Positions 26,413 through 36,350 of a stretch of 64,000 nt of DNA are shown here, piece by piece (the stretch's first letter is position 1; each line of letters begins with the position of its first letter). The DNA lies in assembly GCA_947379975.1 (NCBI GenBank), contig CANCPF010000002.1, forward strand, positions 62,001 through 126,000, in the 5' to 3' direction. The stretch is from Methylophilaceae bacterium (lineage in GTDB: Bacteria; Pseudomonadota; Gammaproteobacteria; Burkholderiales; Methylophilaceae). A program made the position numbers and the translations under genes. The notes under the pieces are model-generated. The model was given only the letters and a program-made list of their open reading frames with translations. It searched no databases and was not told the origin of the DNA.

Positions 26413-26532
26413 ATGAAAGCTTTATTTACATTAGTCGCTTTAACCTTTGCACTCACTGCATGTAATACCATACAAGGAATGGGTAAAGATATTGAAAAAG
26501 GTGGCGAAGCCATCCAGAAATCAACGCATTAA
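26413..26532 (+). CDS. Entericidin (EcnA/B) family small lipoprotein
   Basis: A 39-residue lipoprotein, too short for usual ORF cut-offs. It has a hydrophobic signal (residues 3-14), a lipobox L14-T-A-C17 and then the entericidin-like NTIQGMGKDIEKGGEAIQ tail with a short amphipathic helix. AAAGGA lies 5-10 bases before the ATG. Entericidin genes between leuC and leuD are frequent in betaproteobacteria. E. coli EcnA/EcnB are small membrane lipoproteins of an antidote/toxin pair; no partner gene is visible here, so only the family resemblance is claimed. Confidence 0.85.
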   Translation: MKALFTLVALTFALTACNTIQGMGKDIEKGGEAIQKSTH

Positions 26533-26611
26533 AGCTAAGCGCTAAATCTAGGCGTTGAAATCTAGGCGTTGAAATATGGACATTAAATCTACACATTCAA
26601 CTATAGAAATT
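26531..26611. repeat. Degenerate 13-14 bp tandem array in the ecnA-leuD spacer
   Basis: Six adjoining units: AAAGCTAAGCGCT, AAATCTAGGCGTTG, AAATCTAGGCGTTG, AAATATGGACATT, AAATCTACACATTC, AACTATAGAAATT. Units two and three are identical; the others diverge in place. The array fills most of the spacer between the entericidin stop and leuD. Confidence 0.65.
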
Positions 26612-26637
26612 AAAATAAACTAATTTAAGAACCCAAT

Positions 26638-27276
26638 ATGCAAGCTTTTACCCAGTTAAATGGTTTAGTTGCTCCCTTAGACCGCGCAAACGTGGATACG
26701 GATGCCATTATTCCAAAGCAGTTTTTAAAGTCGATTAAGCGCTCAGGTTTTGGTGTGAATGCTTTTGATGAATGGCGCTACCTTGATCATGGTGAGCCAG
26801 GAATGGATAATGTTAAGCGTCCAATCAATCCTGATTTCGTATTGAATCAAGCGCGTTATCAGGCTGCCAGCATTCTACTTACGCGTGAAAACTTCGGTTG
26901 TGGCTCAAGTCGCGAACACGCCCCGTGGGCGCTTGAAGATTTCGGTTTTAAAGTGATAATTGCGCCGAGTTATGCGGATATTTTCTACAATAACTGTTTC
27001 AAAAATGGCATGTTGCCTATTGTATTAAGCGCAGATATTGTCGATGACATATTCACTCAAGTTGCAAGCGTAGAAGGTTATAAACTTCATGTCGATTTAG
27101 CGGCACAAACCGTCAGTAGGCCTAGCGGTGAAGTACATCAATTTGTCGTCGATGCATTTCGTAAACATTGCTTGCTGAATGGTCTGGACGAAATTGGTCT
27201 AACCATGCTGCAGCAAGATAAGATTAAAGCCTTTGAAGCCAAGCATAAGCAAGTGCAGCCTTGGCTTTTCAGTTAA
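26638..27276 (+). CDS. leuD: 3-isopropylmalate dehydratase small subunit
   Basis: Swivelling-domain partner of LeuC in leucine synthesis. Seen: [23 protein letters not shown] at the N-terminus, the substrate-recognition block [13 protein letters not shown] and the [19 protein letters not shown] region, all diagnostic for LeuD. It is 212 residues, usual length. Cotranscription with leuC is likely despite the small lipoprotein gene and repeat array between them. Confidence 0.97.
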   Translation: MQAFTQLNGLVAPLDRANVDTDAIIPKQFLKSIKRSGFGVNAFDEWRYLDHGEPGMDNVKRPINPDFVLNQARYQAASILLTRENFGCGSSREHAPWALEDFGFKVIIAPSYADIFYNNCFKNGMLPIVLSADIVDDIFTQVASVEGYKLHVDLAAQTVSRPSGEVHQFVVDAFRKHCLLNGLDEIGLTMLQQDKIKAFEAKHKQVQPWLFS

Positions 27277-27325
27277 TTACGTATTTATTATTCAGCATTC
27301 ATTTACACGCTAAGAAAGTAACTTT

Positions 27326-28384
27326 ATGAAAATTGCAGTATTACCAGGTGATGGTATAGGTCCAGAAATTGTCGCACAAGCCGTTAAAGTATTAAACGCA
27401 CTCAATCTTAATTTAGAAATGAATGAAGCACCTATTGGTGGCGCGGGTTATGAGGCTGCTGGTGATCCATTGCCAGCGACTACTCTGCAATTAGCTGAAG
27501 AAGCTGATGCAGTGTTGCTTGGCGCAGTAGGTGATTGGAAATATGATAAATTAGAGCGCCATTTACGTCCTGAGCAAGGTTTGCTGCGTATTCGCACTGA
27601 ACTTGGTTTATTTGCCAACCTTCGCCCAGCATTGCTTTACCCTGAGCTTGCAGGCGCTTCAACGCTTAAGCCTGAAGTGGTTTCTGGTTTAGATATTATG
27701 ATCGTGCGTGAGTTGACGGGTGATATTTATTTTGGTCAGCCACGTGGTATTAACACCTTGCCAAGCGGTGAGCGTGAAGGTTTCAATACCATGCGTTATT
27801 GCGAATCTGAGATTCGTCGCATTGGACGTATTGCCTTTGATATTGCAATGAAGCGAAATAAGAAAGTCTGCTCTGTGGATAAAGCGAACGTGCTGGAAAC
27901 CACTGAGTTATGGCGCGAAGTGATGATTGAGTTGTCGGCTGAATATCCTGAAGTAGAATTAAGTCACATGTATGTGGACAATGCGGCGATGCAATTGATT
28001 CGTGCTCCTAAGCAGTTTGATGTGATGGTGACAGGCAATATTTTTGGTGATATTTTGTCTGATGAAGCCTCAATGTTAACCGGCTCTATCGGTATGTTGC
28101 CATCAGCCTCATTAAATGCCGATAATAAAGGTATGTACGAACCTAGCCACGGTTCTGCACCTGATCTTGCAGGTAAAGATGTCGCAAATCCATTAGCAAC
28201 AATCTTGTCTGCAGCTATGATGTTGCGTTACACATTTAATGACGAAGCGAATGCGTTGAGAATTGAAAGTGCAGTTAAAAAGGCGCTAGCTCAGGGTTAT
28301 AGAACTGCCGATATTGTGACCGATGGCTGTAAGCAGGTGGGTTGTAACGCAATGGGTGACGCAGTGGTCGCTGCATTAAACTAG
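27326..28384 (+). CDS. leuB: 3-isopropylmalate dehydrogenase
   Basis: NAD-dependent oxidative decarboxylase of leucine synthesis. Seen: the nucleotide/substrate start [57 protein letters not shown] and the NAD loop with [18 protein letters not shown]. At 352 residues it matches the family. Located 49 bases after leuD and 14 before asd. Confidence 0.97.
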   Translation: MKIAVLPGDGIGPEIVAQAVKVLNALNLNLEMNEAPIGGAGYEAAGDPLPATTLQLAEEADAVLLGAVGDWKYDKLERHLRPEQGLLRIRTELGLFANLRPALLYPELAGASTLKPEVVSGLDIMIVRELTGDIYFGQPRGINTLPSGEREGFNTMRYCESEIRRIGRIAFDIAMKRNKKVCSVDKANVLETTELWREVMIELSAEYPEVELSHMYVDNAAMQLIRAPKQFDVMVTGNIFGDILSDEASMLTGSIGMLPSASLNADNKGMYEPSHGSAPDLAGKDVANPLATILSAAMMLRYTFNDEANALRIESAVKKALAQGYRTADIVTDGCKQVGCNAMGDAVVAALN

Positions 28385-28398
28385 TTAAGGTTAAGAAT

Positions 28399-29511
28399 AT
28401 GCTTAGAGTTGGTTTAGTTGGATGGCGTGGCATGGTTGGTTCAGTGTTAATGCAGCGCATGATAGAAGAAAATGATTTTGCGTTTATTGAACCACAGTTT
28501 TTTACGACATCACAAGTGGGTGGCAAAGCACCTAATGTGGGCAAAGACTCTCCAGCTTTAAAAGATGCAACGAACATTAGTGAGCTTAAGCAAATGGACG
28601 CGATTATTTCGTGTCAAGGTGGCGACTACACCAGCGAGATTTTTCCTAAATTGCGTGCAGAGGGTTGGCAAGGACATTGGATTGATGCGGCTTCTACCTT
28701 GCGTATGGAAAATGATGCGGTGATTGTGCTTGATCCTGTCAATCTGCATGTGATTCAAGATGCCTACACGCATGGTAATAAAAATTGGGTAGGTGGTAAT
28801 TGCACAGTTTCATTAATGCTCATGGCCTTAAATGGCTTATTCAAAGCCAATTTAGTGCAATGGGCAACTTCCATGACTTATCAGGCTGCATCAGGTGCAG
28901 GTGCGCAAAATATGCGCGAATTACTGAATCAAATGGGTGCAGCACATTCTGCCGCACGTCATTTATTAGAAGATCCAGCCTCGGCTATTTTAGATATTGA
29001 TCGCACGATTGCTGCTACTTTGCGTGACGAAAAATTCCCTACTTCACAATTTGGCGTGCCACTGGCTGGTAGCTTAATTCCTTGGATTGATAAAGATTTA
29101 GGTAATGGCCAAAGTAAAGAAGAATGGAAAGGTGGCGCAGAGACCAATAAAATTTTAGGTCGTGAAGCCAACCCGATTATTATTGATGGCTTATGTGTGC
29201 GCATTGGTGCGATGCGTTGCCATAGCCAAGCATTGACCATTAAGCTGACTAAAAATGTGCCCTTAGATGAAATCGTTCAGATGTTAGCTGAGGCCAACCA
29301 GTGGGCAAAAGTGATTCCAAATGAGCGTGATGCCAGCATGCGCCAACTGACACCTGCCGCTGTTACTGGTACGCTGAATACTCCTGTTGGTCGTTTACGT
29401 AAGCTAAATATGGGTGATGATTATTTATCTGCTTTTACTGTAGGCGACCAATTACTTTGGGGTGCAGCTGAACCATTGCGTCGTATGTTGCGTATTCTGG
29501 TGGAGAGCTGA
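28399..29511 (+). CDS. asd: Aspartate-semialdehyde dehydrogenase
   Basis: NADPH-dependent enzyme that reduces aspartyl phosphate to the semialdehyde, the branch point to Lys/DAP, Thr and Met. Seen: the N-terminal [18 protein letters not shown] nucleotide-binding motif, the catalytic cysteine in [26 protein letters not shown] and the [16 protein letters not shown] histidine block. It is 370 residues, of the longer proteobacterial type. It follows leuB by 14 bases. Confidence 0.97.
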   Translation: MLRVGLVGWRGMVGSVLMQRMIEENDFAFIEPQFFTTSQVGGKAPNVGKDSPALKDATNISELKQMDAIISCQGGDYTSEIFPKLRAEGWQGHWIDAASTLRMENDAVIVLDPVNLHVIQDAYTHGNKNWVGGNCTVSLMLMALNGLFKANLVQWATSMTYQAASGAGAQNMRELLNQMGAAHSAARHLLEDPASAILDIDRTIAATLRDEKFPTSQFGVPLAGSLIPWIDKDLGNGQSKEEWKGGAETNKILGREANPIIIDGLCVRIGAMRCHSQALTIKLTKNVPLDEIVQMLAEANQWAKVIPNERDASMRQLTPAAVTGTLNTPVGRLRKLNMGDDYLSAFTVGDQLLWGAAEPLRRMLRILVES

Positions 29512-29670
29512 TTTTAAATTTTTACTTTCAGTTGCAGTCACTAAATAGGTAATTACAACGTTATTGGTTTATGTATATTGGGTCTGAGTTTAAGTCGACC
29601 TTCAGCTTGCACCGATAAGTATTTGATGTTATTTTCATAGTTAAGAACTACAGTTGTATCAAGGGTTAAC

Positions 29671-31812
29671 GTGCGCAAAACAAATATTAAGCAAATATCA
29701 TTGGCGGTCTTTTTCGCCTTTATGCCTTTTGTAGCATACTCTGCTGGATTGGGTAATTTGAATGTCCACTCAGCCTTAGGTGAGCCGCTTAAAGTCGATA
29801 TTGAGCTTTTATCCGTCAGCCCTGAAGAGCTTTCCACTTTGGTTGCAGGAATTGCTTCAGAAGAAGCTTATGTAGCCCAAGGCATAAAGCATTTAGCTAT
29901 TCATAATAATATTAAAGCTGAAATAACTAAAAAATTAGACGGCGTTACTATGTTAACGCTACGCTCAATTCAGCCAATTAATGACCCTTATTTAGGTCTG
30001 CTTGTTCAAATTGACTGGGCCGCAGGTCGATTGCAACGAGAATACACTGTACTACTAGATCCCCCTGAATATAAAAGCACTGCTACTGAAGCCGCGCTAA
30101 CCCCAATATCACTACCATCATCGAGTGATAAAGATGTAACAAAAAAAGCAATTAACAATGCTTCTGATAATGTAGACCACAACCAAGTGCCGACCGCAAG
30201 TATAGCTGATGCTACGAGTCTAATTGCCCCTGAAAATAAATCTGTAGATGCCGTTAAAGAGATTAGTATTGTTACTGAGCGTGGCGATACTTTAGAAGCT
30301 GTAGCCAGAGATATGCAAATAACGGGTATTAGCTTAGATCAAATGTTGCTAGGCTTATACGAGCAAAATAAGAGCGCCTTTTCAGGGGCGAATATTAATC
30401 GGCTAAAAGTTGGTCAAATTATCAAGCGACCGACTAAAGAAACTCTCGCATCGATTGATGAGCAGCAAGCTAAACAATCTATAAAGGTACACGCTAATAA
30501 CTGGAATGCCTACCGGAATAGCTTGGCTAACAACGTTGAAAAGACCAACAAGACTGTTGAGTCTGAACAAAAGCAAATTGCTTCTGGAAAAATAGTCAGT
30601 GCAGAAGATAAAGCTAATTCAATTAAGCCCGGCCTACAAGATGTTGTAAGGTTATCGGCGGGCGATCAATCTCTACACCGCAGCGATGGGGAAAGCACTG
30701 AAAAAACAGCTAATGCTAAAGTTATGGCCTTGCAGGATGAGGCTACGGCTAGCGAAAAATCCTTGCAAGATGCGCAAGGCCGAAGCCAGGCGCTAGAAAA
30801 GCAAATCAATGATATGCAAAAATTGTTGGCGTTAAAAAACCAAACAATGGCGGAATTACAAAAAAAAGCTGAGCCTGCAGTAATAATTAAGCCATCCATC
30901 AACCTGCGAACTAAAGAAAAAACTGCATTGGGGTTTATGGCAAACTTAATTAATTCAGCTAATTTTCTTCTGTTAGGTTTGGCTTTTGCTGTAGCGTTTC
31001 TAGGCGCGATTTGGATATATTTACGTAATAAGAACAAAAGCGATATTGATAGTTTTGAGCGCTTAATTTCAAGCCCAGACAGATTGCATGTCGATGGTGG
31101 GCTTGCTACTAATAGCAGCGCAAATGATGCTGGTCAGATTGCTGAAGTTAAAGAAATATTAAAAGAGTCAATTTCAAAAGAATCTAGTGCTGAAAACAAT
31201 GCGATAGCTGACTTAGTCCTAGAAAACAGTAGTGTGGTAGAAAGTATTAGTTCCAGCGAGATTGATTCTAATAATGGTAATGAATTGGTCGGCAAGCCTG
31301 TTGATGATCAATTTATTAGATCAGATGAGGCTTTATCTGCTAATGCTATCGCTATCGCGCAGAATCTGGATGTAATACCTGCTAAAAACGATTTAAAAGT
31401 AATGGCTAAGAAAAAGCCTGTAAAAAAATCTACGACTAATGCATCTGAAATTTCTCCTATTAATTTGGATGTTTCATTTGATTTTCCTGAGATAAAAGAA
31501 CTGACCGATAATGATGAAATTATACCGGACGTCGATGATGCTGATCCTAAGGGTTTTGAAGCTAAGACATTTGATTTTTCAAAAATTACTTTAGACGTTG
31601 CTGACACTGAAATTGAAGATTATGCGGTTTTGAATCCAGTCGCATCTCAAGAGGATGCGACTGCAGATGTGAATGGTAAATTAGATTTAGCCATAGCCTA
31701 TATTGATAAGAATGACAAGAAAGGTGCAATTAAGTTGTTGCAAGAGGTCGTTAAAGAGGGTGGTGTTAAACAAAAATCACGTGCAAAACTACTCTTAGAA
31801 GGCTTGGTATAG
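29671..31812 (+). CDS. fimV: FimV-like pilus/polar hub protein
   Basis: Peptidoglycan-binding inner-membrane protein that in Pseudomonas and Neisseria supports type IV pilus assembly and polar localisation. It starts with GTG after AAGGG. Domains: signal peptide (cut near YSAG), the FimV N-terminal domain with GLGNLNVHSALGEPLKV, a LysM-like domain (residues about 200-255), a coiled coil (about 340-395) and one transmembrane helix (about 431-450). An acidic cytoplasmic stretch follows, then the conserved C-terminal KLDLAIAYIDKNDKKGA capping motif. At 713 residues it is shorter than Pseudomonas FimV because the acidic linker is reduced. It ends at a strong terminator. Confidence 0.9.
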   Translation: MRKTNIKQISLAVFFAFMPFVAYSAGLGNLNVHSALGEPLKVDIELLSVSPEELSTLVAGIASEEAYVAQGIKHLAIHNNIKAEITKKLDGVTMLTLRSIQPINDPYLGLLVQIDWAAGRLQREYTVLLDPPEYKSTATEAALTPISLPSSSDKDVTKKAINNASDNVDHNQVPTASIADATSLIAPENKSVDAVKEISIVTERGDTLEAVARDMQITGISLDQMLLGLYEQNKSAFSGANINRLKVGQIIKRPTKETLASIDEQQAKQSIKVHANNWNAYRNSLANNVEKTNKTVESEQKQIASGKIVSAEDKANSIKPGLQDVVRLSAGDQSLHRSDGESTEKTANAKVMALQDEATASEKSLQDAQGRSQALEKQINDMQKLLALKNQTMAELQKKAEPAVIIKPSINLRTKEKTALGFMANLINSANFLLLGLAFAVAFLGAIWIYLRNKNKSDIDSFERLISSPDRLHVDGGLATNSSANDAGQIAEVKEILKESISKESSAENNAIADLVLENSSVVESISSSEIDSNNGNELVGKPVDDQFIRSDEALSANAIAIAQNLDVIPAKNDLKVMAKKKPVKKSTTNASEISPINLDVSFDFPEIKELTDNDEIIPDVDDADPKGFEAKTFDFSKITLDVADTEIEDYAVLNPVASQEDATADVNGKLDLAIAYIDKNDKKGAIKLLQEVVKEGGVKQKSRAKLLLEGLV

Positions 31813-31834
31813 AATTAATTTGTGTGAATAAGAG

Positions 31835-31857
31835 CCGAGCAAGCTGCTCGGTTTTTT
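31835..31857 (+). terminator. Intrinsic terminator after fimV
   Basis: CCGAGCA (31835-31841), loop AGC, TGCTCGG (31845-31851), then six T. A perfect 7-bp stem with T-run 23 bases after the fimV stop. Confidence 0.88.
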
Positions 31858-32027
31858 ATTTTATGCTAATACAAAAATAAATTAACAATTCATCCACAAT
31901 CAAGCTATTCATGCATAACAATTGTATTTTGGCCGAATAACTTGCGTTTTAGTGTTTAATTAAAGTTCTCAAACATAGAAGATAACACCATAAAACTCAG
32001 GACGCGCTTACTATACTTCTAAAATCT

Positions 32028-32660
32028 ATGCACCCATTTGTAAAAATACTATGTTTTATCGCACTATTAGTGCTTAGTAGTTTTCTAAGTCATCAGCTTA
32101 TTTACTTGCTTTGTATCGTGGTCACGGGATTGGCACTCAAGCTACAACTTAAACAGTTTGTGCGAACAATCATGCGCATGCGCTGGTTATTCATGTCAAT
32201 TTTTATCATTTACGCGTTTGCTACCCCAGGGCAATATATTGAATTCTTTCCGCTCAATTACGCGCCGACATTTGAAGGTTCGGCCCTTGGAATATTGCAA
32301 ATAATTAAACTTATTATCGCGTTAGCGAGTTTAAGTATTCTTTTTTCAATGAGCTCTAAGCAACAGCTTATGCTGGGTTTATATCTACTGCTCACGCCAT
32401 TAAAACTATTCGGTATTAATACCGAGCGATTTACCGCTAGACTACTATTGACCTTGTCTTACGTAGAAGCGCTAGCAGAGAAAGAGCAATTTAAACTCAG
32501 TTTTAGTCGACTCGACGAGTTACATGCTGCTACGAATAGCTTGCAGGTAGAAGAAGTGATTATGTTGCAATCTCCAGCCTTTAACTATGTGGATAAATTG
32601 CTAGTTGTTAGTATGGTGTCGAGCGCATTGATGTTAGCTGCTTTTAAGGTGTTCACATGA
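32028..32660 (+). CDS. CbiQ/EcfT-like membrane protein (orphan ECF transporter T-component family)
   Basis: A 210-residue protein with about five hydrophobic helices (HPFVKILCFIALLVLSSF onward) and a C-terminal cytoplasmic part with TARLLLTLSYVEAL, which resembles the ATPase-coupling region of CbiQ/EcfT proteins. In an ECF importer this subunit links ATPases to a substrate-binding S component, but no such genes are near. The gene overlaps truA by four bases (ATGA), so the two are probably translated together. Family placement is moderate; transport is not established. Confidence 0.65.
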   Translation: MHPFVKILCFIALLVLSSFLSHQLIYLLCIVVTGLALKLQLKQFVRTIMRMRWLFMSIFIIYAFATPGQYIEFFPLNYAPTFEGSALGILQIIKLIIALASLSILFSMSSKQQLMLGLYLLLTPLKLFGINTERFTARLLLTLSYVEALAEKEQFKLSFSRLDELHAATNSLQVEEVIMLQSPAFNYVDKLLVVSMVSSALMLAAFKVFT

Positions 32661-33448
32661 GAATAGCGCTAGGTATAGCTTATGATGGTTTTGGTTTTTG
32701 CGGATGGCAAAGTCAGCCAGCTAAATGTGGTGTTCAGGATGCGCTTGAGTTAGCCATTAAAACTATCGCGCTACATGAAGTTCGAGTGCACGCCGCGGGA
32801 AGAACCGACACAGGTGTGCATGCACTTAGTCAGATAATACATTTTGATACCGATAGTATTCGCCCCATCTCCGCTTGGGTGCGTGGAGTTAATGCCTATT
32901 TGCCAGATACTGTTCGTGTGGAATGGGCACATGAGGTAGATGAAGGCTTTCATGCACGATATTCTGCCTTTAGTAGAAGTTATCAATATCTGCTCTACAA
33001 TGCACCTGTTTCATCCGCATTAATGGCGACAAAGGCCGGTTGGTTTCATTTACCTTTAGATTTTTCTGCAATGTCTGAAGCGGCCAGTTACTTGCTAGGT
33101 GAGCATGACTTTAGCGCATTTAGGGCTTCTGAATGCCAAGCAAAAACCGCTATCAAGCATCTGCAGAAAGCCAATGTCAGTAAGGTAGGGCAATATTTTA
33201 GATTTGATTTCACTGCGAATGCTTTTTTGCAACACCAAGTACGTAACATGATAGGTGCGCTCATTTATGTGGGCAAAGGCTCTTTTCCTCCTGAATATAT
33301 TAAAACTTTATTACAAGAACGTGACCGTACATTGTCGCCGCCTACATTTTCTCCTTCAGGTTTATATCTGACAGCGGTTGGGTATGATGAAAAATGGGGA
33401 TTACCAACACTCAAATCCATGGCCAAATCAGTCAATATCCTCATTTAA
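32657..33448 (+). CDS. truA: tRNA pseudouridine(38-40) synthase
   Basis: Makes pseudouridine at positions 38-40 of the tRNA anticodon arm. Seen: the start RIALGIAYDGFGFCGWQSQ, the catalytic aspartate in AAGRTDTGVHALSQIIHFD, NAYLPDTVRV, HARYSAFSRSYQY and QHQVRNMIGALIYVGKG. It is 263 residues. The ribosome-binding site AAGGTG lies inside the upstream gene, whose stop overlaps this start. Confidence 0.96.
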   Translation: MRIALGIAYDGFGFCGWQSQPAKCGVQDALELAIKTIALHEVRVHAAGRTDTGVHALSQIIHFDTDSIRPISAWVRGVNAYLPDTVRVEWAHEVDEGFHARYSAFSRSYQYLLYNAPVSSALMATKAGWFHLPLDFSAMSEAASYLLGEHDFSAFRASECQAKTAIKHLQKANVSKVGQYFRFDFTANAFLQHQVRNMIGALIYVGKGSFPPEYIKTLLQERDRTLSPPTFSPSGLYLTAVGYDEKWGLPTLKSMAKSVNILI

Positions 33449-33508
33449 GCGTTACAATAGCGTTTGAATTTTTACTAAGTATTTAATGTTTTTTTTGTGG
33501 GTAACTAT

Positions 33509-34123
33509 TTGAGAGTTAGAGTCAAAATTTGTGGCATTACCAGTGTGCAAGATGCTTTAACTGCAGTTAAACATGGTGCCGATGCGATTGGATTGGTGTT
33601 TTATGCACCAAGCTCGCGTAATGTTAGTATTGCTCAAGCGCAAGAAATTGCACGCCAAATACCAGCTTTCGTCAGTGTGGTTGGCTTGTTTGTAAATGCC
33701 GAGGCCAGCTTTGTTAACAAAGTCATTTCTCAAGTAAAAATCAATCTACTACAGTTTCATGGCGATGAAACGCCTGTAGCATGTAGCCAATTTTCATTAC
33801 CTTTTATCAAGGCAATTCGTGTCAAGCCGGACACGAATTTGATACAATGCGCTATTGATTTTTCTGCCGCTAAAGCTTTATTGCTTGATACTTATACTGA
33901 AGGTTTAATGGGTGGCACCGGTCATGTGTTTGATTGGGATTTAATTCCAAAGCAGATGGCTAAGCCTGTGATACTGGCTGGCGGTTTAACTGCAGATAAC
34001 GTCGCGCAGGCCATACAAAAAGTACAGCCTTATGCGGTAGATGTTAGCGGTGGCGTTGAGATGTCAAAAGGAATTAAAGATACAGATAAAATTGCTGCAT
34101 TTATGCAACAAGTTTACTTGTGA
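33509..34123 (+). CDS. trpF: Phosphoribosylanthranilate isomerase
   Basis: TIM-barrel enzyme of tryptophan synthesis that isomerises phosphoribosylanthranilate. Seen: VRVKICGITSVQDAL, GADAIGLVFYAPSSRNV, LLQFHGDE, and the phosphate-binding end with LAGGLTADNV and VDVSGGVEMSKGIKD. I chose the TTG at 33509, which gives the family-like start MRVRVKICGI with GGG seven bases upstream; a GTG at 33497 would add four residues. It precedes trpB and trpA as is usual in betaproteobacteria; trpE, trpG, trpD and trpC are elsewhere. Confidence 0.95.
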   Translation: MRVRVKICGITSVQDALTAVKHGADAIGLVFYAPSSRNVSIAQAQEIARQIPAFVSVVGLFVNAEASFVNKVISQVKINLLQFHGDETPVACSQFSLPFIKAIRVKPDTNLIQCAIDFSAAKALLLDTYTEGLMGGTGHVFDWDLIPKQMAKPVILAGGLTADNVAQAIQKVQPYAVDVSGGVEMSKGIKDTDKIAAFMQQVYL

Positions 34124-34236
34124 GTAGTCTATCCAGTGTTTTATCTAGTTACGCTTACACTTTATGGGTGCTTTTCAGTGCTCAATCTAGTCCTAAATAG
34201 TAAGAATTTGAATAAGTATTATGTGGAGAACTAAAC

Positions 34237-35439
34237 ATGCAGCTTTATGATATGCCAGACGCACGCGGACATTTTGGACAATTTGGTGGTACTTTTGTAG
34301 CGGAAACGCTTGTTGAGGCGCTAGACGAGTTGCGTATGATGTACGAAAAGTATCGTCATGATCCAGTTTTTTTGGCTGAATTTGCACATGATCTCAAGCA
34401 CTTTGTCGGCCGTCCTAGTCCAGTTTATCATGCTAAACGCTGGTCAGATAAAGTGGGTGGTGCTCAAATCTATCTAAAGCGCGAGGATTTAAATCATACT
34501 GGCGCACATAAAATCAACAATACCGTAGGTCAGGCGTTATTAGCTAAGCGTATGGGTAAACCACGCGTGATTGCTGAAACTGGTGCCGGTCAGCACGGCG
34601 TTGCTACCGCCACTATTGCTGCTCGTATGGGCCTTGAATGTGTGGTGTACATGGGTAGCGAAGACATTAAACGCCAGGCGCCTAATGTCTTTAGAATGAA
34701 GTTGCTAGGTGCTACAGTGGTGCCAGTGGAAAGCGGCTCTAAAACCTTAAAAGATGCACTAAATGAAGCGATGCGTGATTGGGTGACCAACGTACATAAT
34801 ACCTTTTACATTATCGGTACAGTTGCAGGTCCGCACCCGTATCCAATGATGGTGCGTGATTTTCAGGCTGTAGTCGGTGTGGAAGCTAAAATTCAAATGC
34901 AAGAAATGGTCGGTCGCCAACCTGATGCTGTTGTTGCCTGTGTCGGCGGTGGTTCAAATGCGATGGGAATTTTCTATCCTTATATTGATGTGCCGAATGT
35001 ACGTTTAATTGGCGTAGAAGCAGCTGGTCATGGTTTGGAAACTGGCATGCACGCAGCGCCATTAACAACAAACAGTCCAGTAGGTGTGTTGCATGGCAAT
35101 CGCACTTACTTAATGCAAGATGCTGATGGCAATATTATTGAAACACACTCAGTTTCAGCCGGCTTAGATTATCCAGGCGTAGGGCCAGAACATGCTTGGC
35201 TTAAAGACATCAAGCGCGCTGAATATGTTGGCATTACTGATGATGAAGCAATGGCAGCTTTTCATGGTTTATGCCGCACAGAAGGAATTATTCCTGCACT
35301 TGAGTCTAGCCATGCTTTAGCACATGCCGAAAAAATGGCCAAAACGATGCGTAAAGACGAAATTATTTTGGTTAACTTATCTGGCCGTGGTGATAAAGAT
35401 ATTAATACCGTTGCTAAACTTGCCAATATTACGCTGTAA
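34237..35439 (+). CDS. trpB: Tryptophan synthase beta subunit
   Basis: PLP enzyme that joins indole and serine; works as an alpha2-beta2 complex with TrpA. Seen: [18 protein letters not shown], the PLP lysine in [32 protein letters not shown], the phosphate loop [14 protein letters not shown] and the C-terminal [13 protein letters not shown]. It is 400 residues, normal. GGAG precedes the ATG. It lies 113 bases after trpF, with nothing clear in that gap. Confidence 0.97.
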   Translation: MQLYDMPDARGHFGQFGGTFVAETLVEALDELRMMYEKYRHDPVFLAEFAHDLKHFVGRPSPVYHAKRWSDKVGGAQIYLKREDLNHTGAHKINNTVGQALLAKRMGKPRVIAETGAGQHGVATATIAARMGLECVVYMGSEDIKRQAPNVFRMKLLGATVVPVESGSKTLKDALNEAMRDWVTNVHNTFYIIGTVAGPHPYPMMVRDFQAVVGVEAKIQMQEMVGRQPDAVVACVGGGSNAMGIFYPYIDVPNVRLIGVEAAGHGLETGMHAAPLTTNSPVGVLHGNRTYLMQDADGNIIETHSVSAGLDYPGVGPEHAWLKDIKRAEYVGITDDEAMAAFHGLCRTEGIIPALESSHALAHAEKMAKTMRKDEIILVNLSGRGDKDINTVAKLANITL

Positions 35440-35491
35440 AAAATAATCTAATCTAGCTCATTTAAACCTACCTAATTAAAAAGTAACACTT

Positions 35492-36304
35492 ATGTCTCGC
35501 ATACAAACCACTTTTGCAGCACTCAAGCAACAAGGTAAAACAGCCTTGATTCCCTATATTACGGCTGGTGATCCACACCCTAAGCATACGGTTAATCTGT
35601 TACATACTTTAGTTGCAAATGGCGCCGATATGATAGAGCTCGGCGTGCCATTTTCTGATCCTATGGCCGATGGTCCAGTGATTCAGCGAGCAAGTGAGCG
35701 CGCGTTAGTGCACAAAGTAGGCTTAACCGCAGTGCTGGAAATGGTAAAAACCTTCCGCTTAAGCAATCAAACTACGCCGATTATTTTAATGGGGTATGCC
35801 AATCCGATTGAAGCCATAGGCCCAAAAGCTTTTGCTGATCGTGCTAAGGCTGCCGATGTTGATGGTGTAATTACGGTAGATTATCCGCCTGAAGAATGTG
35901 GTGAATTTGTACAAGAATTACGCTCACGTGATATCGATCCTATCTTTTTGTTATCACCGACAACTGAACCAAAACGTGTTGATCTCATTGTCAGCCAAGC
36001 CAGTGGTTTTGTCTATTATGTGTCGCTGAAGGGCGTTACCGGCGCGGCCAACTTAGACATCGTAGAAGTATCTGCCCGTGTTGCAGCCATTCGCAAAAAA
36101 ACCAGTTTACCTGTAGGCGTCGGTTTTGGTATACGCGATGCGGCAACCGCTAAAGCGACTGCTGCTATTGCTGATGCAGTAGTGGTTGGTAGTCGTATGG
36201 TGCAAGTGATAGAAGCTTCAACTGATGACAATTTACTAGACAATGTTGCCGCGTTGATGACTGAGCTCAAAACTGCGGTTGACGCTGCAACTAAATCAAT
36301 TTAA
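35492..36304 (+). CDS. trpA: Tryptophan synthase alpha subunit
   Basis: Aldolase subunit that releases indole from indole-3-glycerol phosphate and channels it to TrpB. Seen: ALIPYITAGDP, the catalytic glutamate in DMIELGVPFSDPMADGP, the aspartate in GVITVDYPPEEC, YYVSLKGVTGA, and the phosphate-binding VGFGIRDAATAKA with VVVGSRMV. It is 270 residues. Starts 52 bases after trpB. Confidence 0.97.
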   Translation: MSRIQTTFAALKQQGKTALIPYITAGDPHPKHTVNLLHTLVANGADMIELGVPFSDPMADGPVIQRASERALVHKVGLTAVLEMVKTFRLSNQTTPIILMGYANPIEAIGPKAFADRAKAADVDGVITVDYPPEECGEFVQELRSRDIDPIFLLSPTTEPKRVDLIVSQASGFVYYVSLKGVTGAANLDIVEVSARVAAIRKKTSLPVGVGFGIRDAATAKATAAIADAVVVGSRMVQVIEASTDDNLLDNVAALMTELKTAVDAATKSI

Positions 36305-36350
36305 ATATTAAATAGCATTTTAACAATATGATGCTAAAGAGGATGACATT

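Noticed and set aside
29553..29837. Reverse 94-codon frame overlapping the fimV start
   Set aside because: More than half is antisense to the conserved FimV N-terminus and no ribosome-binding site or domain is visible.
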